This document shows positions 36,294-46,690 of a stretch of 64,000 nucleotides of DNA, one piece after another; within the stretch, counting starts at the first letter, position 1, and each line of letters starts with the position of its first letter. Origin of the DNA: Actinomyces procaprae. GTDB taxonomy: Bacteria > Actinomycetota > Actinomycetes > Actinomycetales > Actinomycetaceae. The notes beneath the pieces were generated by a model. It was given only the letters and a program-made list of their open reading frames with translations. It was not told where the DNA came from and did not search any database. The stretch is taken from contig NZ_CP039292.1 in assembly GCF_004798665.1 (NCBI RefSeq), forward strand, positions 744,001 through 808,000, written 5' to 3'. A program made the position numbers and the translations under genes.

Positions 36294-37655
36294 GTGCCTC
36301 GTATCGTCTTCTTACTGGGGCTGTTGACTCTCGCCGCGATCGTCGGCGCACTTCTGCTGCGCCTGGCCGGGCGAGGCCCGCAACGAGGCGCCTGGCTGTT
36401 CCTGACCACCGTGGCGTTCGTGCCCGTGTGGGTCTGCCTACCGGTTCAGCCCTATGTGCCGCCCGCCACGATCGCCGCCTCGTTGGTGGCGCTGGCTCTC
36501 CTCCCGGCGTTCTCCCTGCGCCTGACCATTGGGGACCTGATCGTTCTGGGAGCGCTGGGACTGCAGTGCGTCTCAGTGCTCGCGGGCGGATCAATGGGGT
36601 ACGTCCTCGGCGACGTCGTCTTCGGGGCGCTGCCGGCATACATGGTCGGCAGGCTCCTCACGGAGAGGCTGGGCGAGCGCCGACTGTGCGGGATCATCGG
36701 CTCGGTGTGGATGGCCGTTGCGGTGCTCGCCCTGATAGAGGCCGCGGTGCACTGGAACCCGTTCCAGATGATCCGCTTCTCAAACGCGCTGTATGACCAG
36801 TGGGCCGTCGATCAGATCCGCGGCAGCATGGTGAGGGTGGAAGGCGCTTTCGGGCACTCCATCGCGCTGGGCGCCTCGCTGGCGGCGGGGATACCCTTCG
36901 TGGCCCGGGCCGAATGGAGGCCGGGACTGCGGGTCGTGGGCATGACGCTGCTTCTGGCGGCGAGTCTTCCGACGCTTTCGCGCACGGGCATCGTGTGCTG
37001 CGTGATCGCCTACCTGCTGTCACTGACCCTCCTGCGCTCCGATATCGGCTTCGGCCTCAGGGCGGGCACACTCCTGGGACTGGCGGCGGCGATGCTCCTA
37101 GTGGTTCCCAGGATCCTGGCGGTGTTCGAGAGCGCCGGCAACGAGCAGGAGGGCTCGGCGGACTATCGCAGCGCGCTACTCGTGCTCGTGCAGCACCTGG
37201 TTCCCGTGGGCCAGTCGCCGGCGGCCACGAGAGCCGGGGGAGAGGTGAGCTGGGCCGGCTTCAACTCGATCGACAACCAGGCGCTGCTGATGGCGCTGCG
37301 CTTCGGCTGGGCGCCGGTCGCCCTACTGGTGCTCGGTCTGGTACTCGTTGTGATCCGGGCCCTCACGCGCCGGGGCAACTGCGCCGACATCGCGCTGGTG
37401 TCCTTCATACCCGCATACGTCACCGTCGCCTTCATCACTCAATTCGGGACGGTGGTGTGGTTCGTCGTCGGCGTCGCCGCCGCCTTGCGCGCGCGCGGCG
37501 GGACTGAGGCGTGGGCGCCCCCCGGCTACCAAGGACCTACGCGGGCTGAGCAGCCGATCACAGCCCTGGCGCGAAGTCGCGGAGCCGCCGGCCCCGGTAA
37601 CCGGTCAATGAACCGGCGCACCGACGCGCCCGGATCCGAGGAGGACGCGGTATGA
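36294..37655 (+). CDS. Wzy/O-antigen ligase-like polysaccharide polymerase
   Basis: 453 residues with about ten to eleven hydrophobic helices and a central external loop between about residues 150 and 200 (MIRFSNALYDQWAVDQIRGS). SMVRVEGAFGHSIALGASLA followed by LSRTGIVCC is the pattern seen in the Wzy_C/O-antigen ligase group. It would join repeat units on the outer membrane face. The GTG start has AAGGAG upstream and follows the hairpin at 36220. The hydrophilic tail of about 60 residues is unusual. The stop overlaps the next GT2 start (ATGA). Confidence 0.82.
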   Translation: MPRIVFLLGLLTLAAIVGALLLRLAGRGPQRGAWLFLTTVAFVPVWVCLPVQPYVPPATIAASLVALALLPAFSLRLTIGDLIVLGALGLQCVSVLAGGSMGYVLGDVVFGALPAYMVGRLLTERLGERRLCGIIGSVWMAVAVLALIEAAVHWNPFQMIRFSNALYDQWAVDQIRGSMVRVEGAFGHSIALGASLAAGIPFVARAEWRPGLRVVGMTLLLAASLPTLSRTGIVCCVIAYLLSLTLLRSDIGFGLRAGTLLGLAAAMLLVVPRILAVFESAGNEQEGSADYRSALLVLVQHLVPVGQSPAATRAGGEVSWAGFNSIDNQALLMALRFGWAPVALLVLGLVLVVIRALTRRGNCADIALVSFIPAYVTVAFITQFGTVVWFVVGVAAALRARGGTEAWAPPGYQGPTRAEQPITALARSRGAAGPGNRSMNRRTDAPGSEEDAV

Positions 37656-38614
37656 ACACGCCCACAGGGCAGCACCCCGGCCCGCCCGGGTCCGTGGCGG
37701 TCGCCGTCCTGACCTATAAGCGTCCCGAGCACGCGGCGCACATCGTTCCCGTGCTTGACGCGGCGCTGTCCGAGCTGGACGACGGCAGGAGGCTGCGGCT
37801 GATCGTCGTGGACAACGACCCCGACGCCGGCGCCGCCCGGATAATCAAGGACAGCGCCGTGACGGCGCGCAACCGGGTCAGCTACGTGCATGAGCCGCGG
37901 CCCGGGATCGCCGCGGCACGCAATCGCGCCCTCGCCGCGTGCGAAGAGGACGCGGTCGTCTTCATCGACGATGATGAGCGGCCTCGGCCCGGGTGGCTTC
38001 CCGCACTGGTCTCCCAGTGGGAGCAGACAGGGGCCGCCGGGGTCGTCGGCCCGGTGGTGCCGGAGTTCTCAAGCCCACCGGATCCGTGGATCACCGCAGG
38101 AGGATGGTTCAACCACGGGCGCAGGCCATCCGGCACGCCGATGCCGGCGGCGGCGACGAATAACCTGCTTCTGGACACGGCATTCCTACGCCGCAACGGC
38201 CTGAGCTTCGACTTGGACTTCGGCATGTCCGGCGGTGAGGACACCATGCTCACGCGGCAGATCGTCAAGGCCGGCGGGAGAATCGTCTGGTGTGACGAGG
38301 CCGTAGTCGCGGACCAGCTGCCCGCCGCACGGCTGACGCGCACGTGGGTGCGCAGGCGCGCATACTGGTCGGGAAACTCCTGGGCCGCGGTGGACATCAG
38401 GATCGCGGATCCCGGATGGCGGCGGCATTTCGCACGATTACGGCAGCTCGCCCGGGGGTGCGTGCGAGTCGTCGGAGGCCTGGCGAAGACAGCGGTGGCA
38501 ACCGTCATGCGGGATGAGGCGGGCAGCTCGCGCTCCCTACGTGTTTATGAGCGCGGCCGCGGAATGTGCGCCGGTGCCCTGGGGCGGCGTCGCCTGCCCT
38601 ACCAGCGCGAATGA
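37652..38614 (+). CDS. Family 2 glycosyltransferase, paralogue of the one at 26347
   Basis: 320 residues. GT-A motifs are VAVLTYKRPEHAAH, LIVVDNDPDAGAAR, RPGIAAARNRAL, VVFIDDDERPRPGW and MSGGEDTMLTRQI followed by WCDEAVV. The protein aligns along its length with the GT2 at 26347-27300. Its partner genes are a polymerase and a pyruvyl transferase, so it probably adds one sugar of the repeat unit. The two paralogues lie on either side of tRNA-Gln-glmU-prs. Confidence 0.92.
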   Translation: MNTPTGQHPGPPGSVAVAVLTYKRPEHAAHIVPVLDAALSELDDGRRLRLIVVDNDPDAGAARIIKDSAVTARNRVSYVHEPRPGIAAARNRALAACEEDAVVFIDDDERPRPGWLPALVSQWEQTGAAGVVGPVVPEFSSPPDPWITAGGWFNHGRRPSGTPMPAAATNNLLLDTAFLRRNGLSFDLDFGMSGGEDTMLTRQIVKAGGRIVWCDEAVVADQLPAARLTRTWVRRRAYWSGNSWAAVDIRIADPGWRRHFARLRQLARGCVRVVGGLAKTAVATVMRDEAGSSRSLRVYERGRGMCAGALGRRRLPYQRE

Positions 38615-38714
38615 GGGCGATAGCATCGTCAAGTACTGCTAGGTGCCCGGCCCCGCCGCGGCCCCCTGCGCCCCCTACCGCGGCGCCGCGGTATTGAAAC
38701 TGTTTAAGGAACCT

Positions 38715-39803
38715 ATGCGCATTCTGATCCTCTGGGCGTCGCTCGACCAGCCGAACCTCGGCGTGCGGGCACTCGCCGTCGGTACACGGGCGGTGGCCGC
38801 ACAGGTGTTCCCGGACGCGGAGATACAGGTTCAGGGCACCGGCCGCGGCGACGCGCCCACCTCCCTGTTCCTGAGCCGGAGGGGACTGCTGAAGGAGCGC
38901 ATCACCGGGGCCAACGGCCTGTTCGACTGGCTCGCCTCCTTCGACTTGGTGCTGGACACCCGCTCCGGTGACTCCTTCGCCGACATCTACGGGCTGGAGC
39001 GCCTGCGGAACATGTCCCGCTTCCCCGAGATCCTGCACCGCCTGGGCGTGCCCCTCGTGCTTACTCCCCAGACCATCGGTCCCTTCAATACCCGGCGTGG
39101 AACCCGGCTGGCCCGCCGCGCCCTGAACCACGCCCGGCTGGTGGCCAGCCGGGACGCCCGCTCGGCCGCCTGTGCCGCGCAACTGGGGCGCCCCGTGGAC
39201 GTGGAGTCCACCGACGTGGTCTTCGCCATCGCCCACCAGCCGGTGCCCGAGACTCGCGACGTCATCCTCAACGTCTCCGGTCTGCTGTGGGGCGACAACC
39301 CCCACGTCGACGCCGCCCGCTACCGCCGCGACGTGCTCAGGCTCGCTCGTCGGCTCCAGGCCGAGGGACGCACGCTAACCCTGCTGGCGCACGTCGTCGG
39401 CCCCGACGCCGCCGCCGGGGACAACGACCGCTATCCGCTGGCCGATCTGCGCCGCGAGCTCGGTGACGTGGAGGTGATCGTGCCGCAGGGGCGCGACGCC
39501 CTGGAGCAGGTGCGTGACGTCGTTGGCTCGGCCCGGGTGGTGCTGGGCTCGCGCATGCACGCCTGCCTCAACGCCCTGTCCATGGGCACGCCCGCCATCC
39601 CGCTGGCGTACTCGCGGAAGTTCGCGCCGCTGCTGGCCGGGATCGGCTGGCAGCATGTGGTGGAGCTGCAAGGCGACGACGTCGTCGAACGCGCCCTGGC
39701 GGCCATCGGCTCCCCCCAGCTGCAGGAGGACGTGAGCGAGGTCCGGCGCCGTGCGGACCGGGACCTCGCCCGCTTCACCGACGCGCTGGGAGAGCTGCTG
39801 TGA
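38715..39803 (+). CDS. Polysaccharide pyruvyl transferase family protein
   Basis: 362 residues from the ATG at 38715, with AAGGA four bases upstream; the longer frame to 38643 is unlikely. It begins RILILWASLDQPNLGVRAL, then LVLDTRSGDSFADIYG, VLTPQTIGPFNTRRG, SRDARSAACAAQLG and VVLGSRMHACLNALSMGTPA, which is the CsaB/WcaK/GumL pattern. Members add a pyruvate ketal from PEP to a sugar, making the polymer acidic. Some members have other donor roles. It overlaps the flippase gene (GTGA). Confidence 0.9.
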   Translation: MRILILWASLDQPNLGVRALAVGTRAVAAQVFPDAEIQVQGTGRGDAPTSLFLSRRGLLKERITGANGLFDWLASFDLVLDTRSGDSFADIYGLERLRNMSRFPEILHRLGVPLVLTPQTIGPFNTRRGTRLARRALNHARLVASRDARSAACAAQLGRPVDVESTDVVFAIAHQPVPETRDVILNVSGLLWGDNPHVDAARYRRDVLRLARRLQAEGRTLTLLAHVVGPDAAAGDNDRYPLADLRRELGDVEVIVPQGRDALEQVRDVVGSARVVLGSRMHACLNALSMGTPAIPLAYSRKFAPLLAGIGWQHVVELQGDDVVERALAAIGSPQLQEDVSEVRRRADRDLARFTDALGELL

Positions 39804-41308
39804 CGGGAGCCGCCGCCGCGGGCTCCCAAGCCCCGCAGCCCCCGCGGCCCCAGGGCGGGGACGGCCTCGGTAAGCGGGCCGCCAAGGCCGCCGGGCAGAC
39901 CATCTGGACCCAGGGCCTGCGGATTGCGCTGCAGCTGGGGAACGTAGTGGTACTGGCGCGGCTGCTCGACGACCGCGCCTACGGTGTTGTGGGCATGGTC
40001 ACGGCCGTGGTCGGTGTGGCCACCATCTTCCAGGACTTCGGTCTTTCCACCGCCGCAATCCAGGGGCGCACGCTCAGCCATGGGCAGCGTTCCAACCTGT
40101 GGTGGATCAACACGGCGGCCGGGCTGGCGCTGACCGGCATCGGCGTGGTCATCGCCCCACTGCTGGCCTCCTTCTACCATGAGCCGGCCGTGGCCGGCGT
40201 CTGTGCCGCGATCGCACCGACCTTCCTCATGGCGGGCATGGTCAACCAGTACCGTGCCGACCTCAACCGCAAGCTCCTCGTGGGGCGGGCCCTGGCCGTG
40301 GACCTGACCGCCGCGGCCCTGGCCCTGGCCCTGGGGGCCCTGACGGCCGCCTGGGGCTGGAGCTACTGGGCGCTGGTGGTGCAGCGCATCGTCACGGCCC
40401 TCGTCCCATTCGTCAGCCTGCCGGTCATCGCCGGCTGGCTGCCGCGGTGGTACGACCGGCGTGAACCGATGCGCGCGCTGCTCGGCTTCGGCGTGCAAAT
40501 GGTCGGCACACAAATGGTCTCCTACCTGGCCTCCAACCTGGATTCGATCCTCATGGGACGGCTCTTCGGGGCGGGCACCCTGGGCCTGTACAACCGCGCC
40601 GTGCAGACCCTGCGCACCCCGCTGAACCAGTTCCGCCCCCAGGTCACCACGCTCGGGCTGTCCGTCGTCGCCAAGCTTCAGGACGACGACGAACGCACCC
40701 TCGCCTACCTGCGCCGCGGCCAGCTCGCACTGGGGTATCCGGTGTTCCTGACCATGGGCATGGTGGTGGCCGCGGCTCCGGCCGTGGTCTCCGTGGTGCT
40801 CGGCGACCACTGGCTCAGCGTGGTCCCCTACATGCGCCTGGTGGCCGTGGGGGAGGGCCTCACCACGTTGTCGATGGTCGGCGGGTGGATCTACACCTCG
40901 CGCGCGCTCGGGCGCGCATACCTGCGCTACACGCTGTTCTCCGCGGTGATCCGGCTGGTGGCCATCATCATCGGGGCGCACTTCGGTGCGCTTGGAGTCG
41001 CCTACGCCTACGTGGCCAGCCCCCTGGTCCTGTGGCCCGTCTCCCTGCTGTGGTCCGGGCGCGCCTCCGGGCTCGGCACCGTGCCGCTGGTGTGGAACGG
41101 GCTGCGGATCCTCGCCGTCTCCGCCGCGGCGACGGCCGCCGCGTGGGGGCTGTGCGCGCTGGTCTCCGGCCTGCCGGCGATCGTGGTCTGCCTCGTCGCG
41201 GCCGTCGGCATCGGCCTGGCCATGGCACTGCTGTGGCTGGCTTTGCCCATTGTCCGGGCAGACATGCGCGACCTGGCCACGATGACCCGAATGATGTTCA
41301 AGCGCTGA
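39800..41308 (+). CDS. Wzx-like oligosaccharide flippase
   Basis: 502 residues with 12-14 membrane helices, the size and helix pattern of MATE-like polysaccharide exporters. AGQTIWTQGLRIALQLGNVV opens the first helix, and FGVQMVGTQMVSYLASNLDS with LFGAGTLGLYNRAVQ fits the WzxC subgroup. It should flip the lipid-linked repeat unit across the membrane for the polymerase at 36294. Start coupling to the pyruvyl transferase gene implies the modification occurs before flipping. Confidence 0.9.
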   Translation: MTGAAAAGSQAPQPPRPQGGDGLGKRAAKAAGQTIWTQGLRIALQLGNVVVLARLLDDRAYGVVGMVTAVVGVATIFQDFGLSTAAIQGRTLSHGQRSNLWWINTAAGLALTGIGVVIAPLLASFYHEPAVAGVCAAIAPTFLMAGMVNQYRADLNRKLLVGRALAVDLTAAALALALGALTAAWGWSYWALVVQRIVTALVPFVSLPVIAGWLPRWYDRREPMRALLGFGVQMVGTQMVSYLASNLDSILMGRLFGAGTLGLYNRAVQTLRTPLNQFRPQVTTLGLSVVAKLQDDDERTLAYLRRGQLALGYPVFLTMGMVVAAAPAVVSVVLGDHWLSVVPYMRLVAVGEGLTTLSMVGGWIYTSRALGRAYLRYTLFSAVIRLVAIIIGAHFGALGVAYAYVASPLVLWPVSLLWSGRASGLGTVPLVWNGLRILAVSAAATAAAWGLCALVSGLPAIVVCLVAAVGIGLAMALLWLALPIVRADMRDLATMTRMMFKR

Positions 41309-41336
41309 TGCCTGCAGACCCGACTTGGAGGACAAC

Positions 41337-42617
41337 ATGACCAGAATCAACGTGCGGCCCACTGGCGTGGCCACCGAGATCAACCGCGTGGTCGCCTCCC
41401 TGAACTGCTCGGGATGCGGGCTGTGCGCCCAGTTCAAGGGCGTCACCATGCGGCTGCAAGGCGGATTCATGCGTCCCGTCGTCGACCCCGGGGCCGCGTC
41501 CCGCACGGACGCGGACGAGCTGCGGCAGTTCCGTGCAGCCTGCCCGGGTATCCGCATCCAGGCACAACATCCGGCGGGCTCCGGCTGGGACCCGGACTTC
41601 GGGCCCGTCCTGGGGGCTTGGGAGGCTCACGCCACCGATGCGGCCATCCGCCACGAGGGCAGCTCCGGCGGCGTGCTCACGGCCATCGCGACCTGGCTGC
41701 TGGAGTCGGGGCGCGCCTGCCGCGTCGTCGGGGCCCGCAAGGATCAGGACGACCCCTCGCTGACGCGGTCAGTGGCAGTGGAGGCTGCCGACGAGGTCCG
41801 CGCCCTCGCCGGCAGCCGGTACGCGCCCGCCGCCAATGCCGCCGCGCCCGCGGCGGCGGACAGCGGGACGGCGTTCATCGGAAAGCCCTGTGAGGCCCAG
41901 GCCATCCGCCGTCTGAGCGAGGCGCGCGCGCAGCGCCCCATCATCCTGAGCTTCTTCTGCGCCGGCACCCCCGACCAGCGGGCCACCGACAGGCTCCTGG
42001 ATGAGCTCTTCGCCGGAACCGGCGCCGACCGCACCCAGCCGCTGTGCGACATGCGCTACCGCGGTCACGGCTGGCCCGGCGACTTCACGGCAGTCGCCGC
42101 AGACGGCACCACGGTGACCACCTCCTACTCCGAGTCCTGGGGCCGGGCCCTGGGGCCGACGGTGCAGTGGCGCTGCCGGGTGTGCCCCGACGGCGTCGGG
42201 GAGTACTCCGACATCACCGCCGCGGACTTCTGGCGGGCGACCCCCGACGGCTACCCGGACTTCACGGACGGCGCGGGAGTCAGCGCCCTACTGGCGCGCA
42301 CCCCACAGGGCCTGGAGATCATCCGGGATGCCGTGGAGGCGGGCGTGATCGGGGTGACCCCGCTTGACCTTGACGCCCTGCGCGCCGTCCAGCCCTATCA
42401 GCATGAGCGCCGGGACTACCTGCTGCCCCGCCGGGTCGCGGCCCGCCTGATGGGGTTGCGCACCCCCCGCATGACCGGATTCCGCGCCCGTCGGCGGGCG
42501 CTGCGCCGTCCCCGCGACTCCTGGCGCCAGCTACGCGGCTCCGTCAGTCGGCTCAGGAGCAAGTTCTCGGTCGACTGGCCGTGGAGGCGGTCGGCTGCGG
42601 GGCGGGGCCGCGGCTGA
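41337..42617 (+). CDS. FrhB/FdhB-like Fe-S protein in EPS locus
   Basis: 426 residues from the ATG at 41337, which has GGAGG five bases upstream. The N-terminus has CSGCGLC and a later ACPG, enough for one 4Fe-4S cluster. Then HEGSSGGVLTAIATWLLESG, FIGKPCEAQAI, ILSFFCAGTPD, WRCRVCPDGVGEYSDITAADFW and the C-terminal helix are those of the coenzyme F420 hydrogenase/dehydrogenase beta-subunit family. Such proteins occur in bacterial capsule loci, often beside pyruvyl transferases, as here; their reaction is unknown. A basic C-terminal tail is present. A redox step in sugar or pyruvyl chemistry is an inference. Confidence 0.85.
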   Translation: MTRINVRPTGVATEINRVVASLNCSGCGLCAQFKGVTMRLQGGFMRPVVDPGAASRTDADELRQFRAACPGIRIQAQHPAGSGWDPDFGPVLGAWEAHATDAAIRHEGSSGGVLTAIATWLLESGRACRVVGARKDQDDPSLTRSVAVEAADEVRALAGSRYAPAANAAAPAAADSGTAFIGKPCEAQAIRRLSEARAQRPIILSFFCAGTPDQRATDRLLDELFAGTGADRTQPLCDMRYRGHGWPGDFTAVAADGTTVTTSYSESWGRALGPTVQWRCRVCPDGVGEYSDITAADFWRATPDGYPDFTDGAGVSALLARTPQGLEIIRDAVEAGVIGVTPLDLDALRAVQPYQHERRDYLLPRRVAARLMGLRTPRMTGFRARRRALRRPRDSWRQLRGSVSRLRSKFSVDWPWRRSAAGRGRG

Positions 42618-42680
42618 GGGGGCCGCTCGCATGGCCGCGGGGTGCCCGCAGGGGCGTGCGGGCCTCGTACACTCCCCACC

Positions 42681-45600
42681 GTGCGTCTGACTGCTCTTCT
42701 GCCCCCGCTGCTGACCGACCCCGCCATCGACTCCCTGATGACGGCCGCCGGCAGCCGCTCGCGCACCGACCGCAGCGTCGTCGTCGCCCCGGGCGCCCGC
42801 CCCGCCGTCCTGGCCGCCATGGCCCTTGGGGAGGCCGGCGTCGCCCACGCACCGGGGGCGGGCCGGACCACTCGGGCCGCCTGACGCGCCCCGGGGACAC
42901 GGTCGCCGCCGACGGCACCCCCCTGCTGGTGGTCACCGCCACCGGACGGGAGGCCGACGAGCTTGCCGCCGCCCTGCGCTGCTACCTGCCCGACCCCGCC
43001 GTCGCCGTGTTCCCCGCCTGGGAGACCCTCCCGCACGAGCGGCTCTCCCCGCGCGCCGACACCGTCGCCACCCGCCTGGCCGTGCTGCGCCGCCTGGCCC
43101 ACCCCGAGGACGGTGACCCGGCCGGCCCCGGCGTCGCACCGGACCCGTGGCGCGGGCCCATTCGCGTGCTCGTCGTGCCCGTGCGCGCCCTGCTCGCCCC
43201 CATCGTCGGCGGCCTGGGGGAGCTGGAGCCGATCCACCTGGCCGCCGGAGACCACGCCGACCTGGAGGAGCTCGCCACCCGCCTGGCGGAGGCCGCCTAC
43301 ACCCGGGTGGACATGGTCACCGGCCGCGGCGAGTTCGCCGTCCGCGGCGGGATCCTCGACGTCTTCCCGCCCACGCAGCCGCGGCCGGTGCGTGTGGACT
43401 TCTTCGGCGACGAGATCGAGTCCGTCTCCTCCTTCGCCGTCACCGACCAGCGCACCATCACCGACCTCGGCGCCGTGACCGCCACCGCCTGCCGGGAGGT
43501 GCTGCTCACCCCGAAGGTGCGTGAGCGCGCCCGTGCCCTGGCAGGCGTCATCCCCGCCGCGGCCGACATGCTGGACAAGCTCGCCGCCGGCATCCCGGTG
43601 GAGGGCATGGAGTCCCTCGCCCCCGTCCTGGCCGAGCGCATGGTGCCGCTGCTGGACCTGGTGGGGGACCGCCTCGTGGTCCTGGCCGAGCCGGAGAAGG
43701 TGCGCAGGCGCGCCGAGGACCTGGCCGCGACCACCGAGGAGTTCCTCGCCGCCGCCTGGACCTCCGCCGCCTCCGGCGGGACCGCCCCGATCGACCTGTC
43801 CGCCGCCGCCTTCGCCCACCTCGCCGAGGCGCGCGCCCTGGCGCTGTCCACGAACCGCGGCTGGTGGGCCTTCACGTCCCTGAAGGCCTCCCCGGACGTC
43901 GTCGAGCTGCCCGTGCGCGACCCCGAGAGCTACCGGGGCCGCCTGGACGCCGCCGTGAAGGACATCGGCGAGCTGACCCGTGGCGGCTGGAGCGTCGTCG
44001 TCGCCACCGAGGGCCCCGGGCCCGGCCGCCGCATGGCCCAGCTGCTGGCCGACGGCGGCGTGCCGGCCCGCATCGTCACCGGCCTGGACGACGCCGCCGA
44101 CCTCTCCTTCCAGGACCCCGACGGCGTCGTGCGCGTCACCCAGGCCTCCGCCGGGCACGGCTTCGTGGCCGAGGGCCTGCGCCTGGCCCTGGTCGCCGAG
44201 TCCGACCTGACCGGGCGGGCGCCCGCCGCCGCCCGCTCCGCCAAGACCCTGCCCGCCCGTCGCACCCGCAAGAGCGTGGACCCCCTCTCCCTGCACCCCG
44301 GCGACCTGGTGGTGCACGCCCAGCACGGCGTCGGCCGCTTCGTGGAGCTGCTGCGCCGCGACGTCGGCTCCGGGCGCGGCGCCGGCAAGGAGAGGGCCAC
44401 CCGCGAGTACGTCGTCATCGAATACGCCCCCTCCAAGCGCGGCCAGCCCGGCGACCGGCTGCTGGTGCCCACCGATGCCCTGGACCAGGTCACCAAGTAC
44501 GTCGGCTCCGACAACCCCGCCCTGAACCGCATGGGCGGCGCCGACTGGGCCAAGACCAAGCAGCGGGCCCGCAAGGCGGTGCGGGAGATCGCCGGGGAGC
44601 TGGTGCGCCTGTACGCCGCCCGCTCGGCCACCACCGGGCACGCCTTCAGCCCCGACACCCCCTGGCAGGCCGAGCTGGAGGAGGCCTTCCCCTACACCGA
44701 GACCCCCGACCAGCTGGCCACCATCGACGACGTCAAGGCCGACATGGAGAAGACCCAGCCGATGGACCGGCTCATCTGCGGGGACGTCGGCTACGGCAAG
44801 ACCGAGATCGCCGTGCGCGCCGCCTTCAAGGCCGTCCAGGACGGCAAGCAGGTGGCGGTGCTGGTTCCCACCACCCTGCTGGTGTCCCAGCACGCCGAGA
44901 CCTTCACCGAGCGCTACGCCGGCTTCCCCGTCAACGTCGCCCAACTCTCCCGCTTCCAGACCGCGGCCGACTCCGAGCGGGTGCTGGCGGGCCTGGCCGA
45001 CGGGACCATCGACGTCGTCATCGGCACCCACCGGCTGATCACCGGGCAGGTACGCTTCAAGGACCTGGGGCTGGTGATCATCGACGAGGAGCAGCGCTTC
45101 GGCGTCGAGCACAAGGAGACCCTCAAGGCGCTGCGCACCGACGTGGACGTGCTGTCCATGTCCGCCACCCCCATTCCACGCACCCTGGAGATGGCGGTGA
45201 CCGGCCTGCGGGAGATGTCCACACTGTCCACCCCGCCGGAGGACCGCCACCCCATCCTCACCTACGTGGGCGCCTATGAGACCAAGCAGGTCAGCGCCGC
45301 CATCCGCCGTGAGCTGCTGCGCGAGGGGCAGGTGTTCTTCGTCCACAACCGGGTGGAGGACATCGAGTCCGTCGCCGCCCGGCTGGCGGACCTGGTGCCG
45401 GAGGCGCGGGTGGCCACCGCCCACGGGCAGATGCACGAGTCTCGGCTGGAGCAGGTCATCGACGACTTCTGGCACAAGGAGATCGACGTGCTGGTGTGCA
45501 CCACCATCGTGGAGACCGGGCTGGACGTGACAGACGCCAATACCCTGATCGTGGACCGGGCCGACCGCATGGGCCTGTCCCAGCTGCACCAGCTGCGCGG

Positions 45601-46429
45601 CCGTGTGGGACGCGGTCGGGAGCGCGCCTACGCCTACTTCCTGTACCCGGCAGACAAGCCGCTCACGGAGACGGCGCTGGAGCGGCTGCGCACCATCGCC
45701 ACCAACACCGACCTTGGCGCCGGTATGCAGGTGGCCATGAAGGACCTGGAGATCCGCGGCGCCGGCAACCTGCTGGGCGGTGAGCAGTCCGGGCATATCG
45801 CCGGGGTCGGCTTCGACCTGTACGTGCGCATGGTCTCCGAGGCGGTGGCGGCCTACAAGAAGTCCCTGAAGGTGGCAGAGGCGGGCGGTGCGGATGCCGC
45901 CGGGGTCGCCGGTGAGGACGAGGAGGACGTCGAGCTGCGCGTGGACCTGCCCGTGGACGCCACCATCCCCGAGGAGTACGTCCCCCACGAGCGGCTGCGC
46001 CTGGAGGCCTACACCAAGTTCGCAGCCGCCCGCAGCGAGGCGGATGTGGCCGATGTACTCGACGAGCTCACCGACCGCTACGGGCCGGTGCCCGAGCCGG
46101 TGCGCCGCCTGGCCGCCCTGGCGCGGCTGCGGGCGCTGGCCGCCGAGCTCGGGGTGCGGGAGATCGTGGCGCAGGGCAAGTCGATCCGCTTCGCGCCGGT
46201 GCGCCTGCCCGACTCGGCGCGCATGAAGGTCACCCGCCTGTACCCGGGCACGGTGCTCAAGCCCGCCACCCGCACGATCGTGGTCCCCGCGCCCGGCACC
46301 GCCCGCATGGGCGGTGGCGCCATCGAGGGGGAGGATCTGCTGCGCTGGGCGGAGGTGCTGCTGCACGCCGTCGTCGCGGGGGAGGCCGACTGGGAGACAG
46401 AGGCCACCAAGTACCGCCGCCGCCGCTGA
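42681..46429 (+). CDS. mfd: Transcription-repair coupling factor, with apparent frameshift near the N-terminus
   Basis: The body has the complete Mfd layout: UvrB-like region (FPAWETLPHERLSPRADTVA, RGEFAVRGGILDVFPP), RNA-polymerase-interacting region (HPGDLVVHAQHGVGRFVELL), and the RecG-like motor with GDVGYGKTEIAVRAAFKA, DEEQRFGVEHKE, SATPIPRTL and GRVGRGRERAYAYFLYP. The N-terminus (RLTALLPPLLTDPAIDSLM, from the GTG at 42681) is in another frame that stops at 42884. One extra G in the G5 run at 42856-42860 would join the frames as HAPGGGPDHSGRL and give about 1,249 residues. Either a base was lost in sequencing or the gene is truncated. The protein removes stalled RNA polymerase and recruits UvrA. 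Its TGA overlaps a 23-nt repeat array. Confidence 0.88.
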
Positions 46430-46526
46430 GATCGGTAGTTGTTACGTGCCGAGGTCGGTAGTTGTTACGTGCCGAGGTCGGTAGTTGTTACGTGCCGAGG
46501 TCGGTAGTTGTTACGTGCCGAGGTCG
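46430..46526. repeat. 23-nt tandem repeat array (four units)
   Basis: TCGGTAG, TTG, TTACGTGCCGAGG repeats with starts at 46432, 46455, 46478 and 46501. The array begins at the mfd stop: CGCTGAGATCGGTAG contains the TGA, and the same 15 bases span the response regulator stop at 55137. The remaining bases up to the next gene show only a ribosome site. Confidence 0.95.
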
Positions 46527-46690
46527 CCGCCGGAGACGGGGCGGCTTCGACGAAGCTGCGGACCATGGGCGTAAGGTGACGGATTGTCGTGCGCAACCGC
46601 CCGGGCGCCGTCAGCGCCTCACTACGGCACTGGCTCCTGAGCCGGCCGGCTGCGCCGTGCCGTAGTCGCCGACCCTGCAAGGAGCAGACC

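Noticed and set aside
39431..41557. 708-residue minus-strand frame
   Set aside because: Antisense to pyruvyl transferase and flippase genes; composition artefact of GC-rich third positions.
42416..46366. 1,316-residue open frame on the minus strand
   Set aside because: It lies antisense to mfd, has His/Gly/Gln-rich composition typical of reversed high-GC codons, and no domain motifs.
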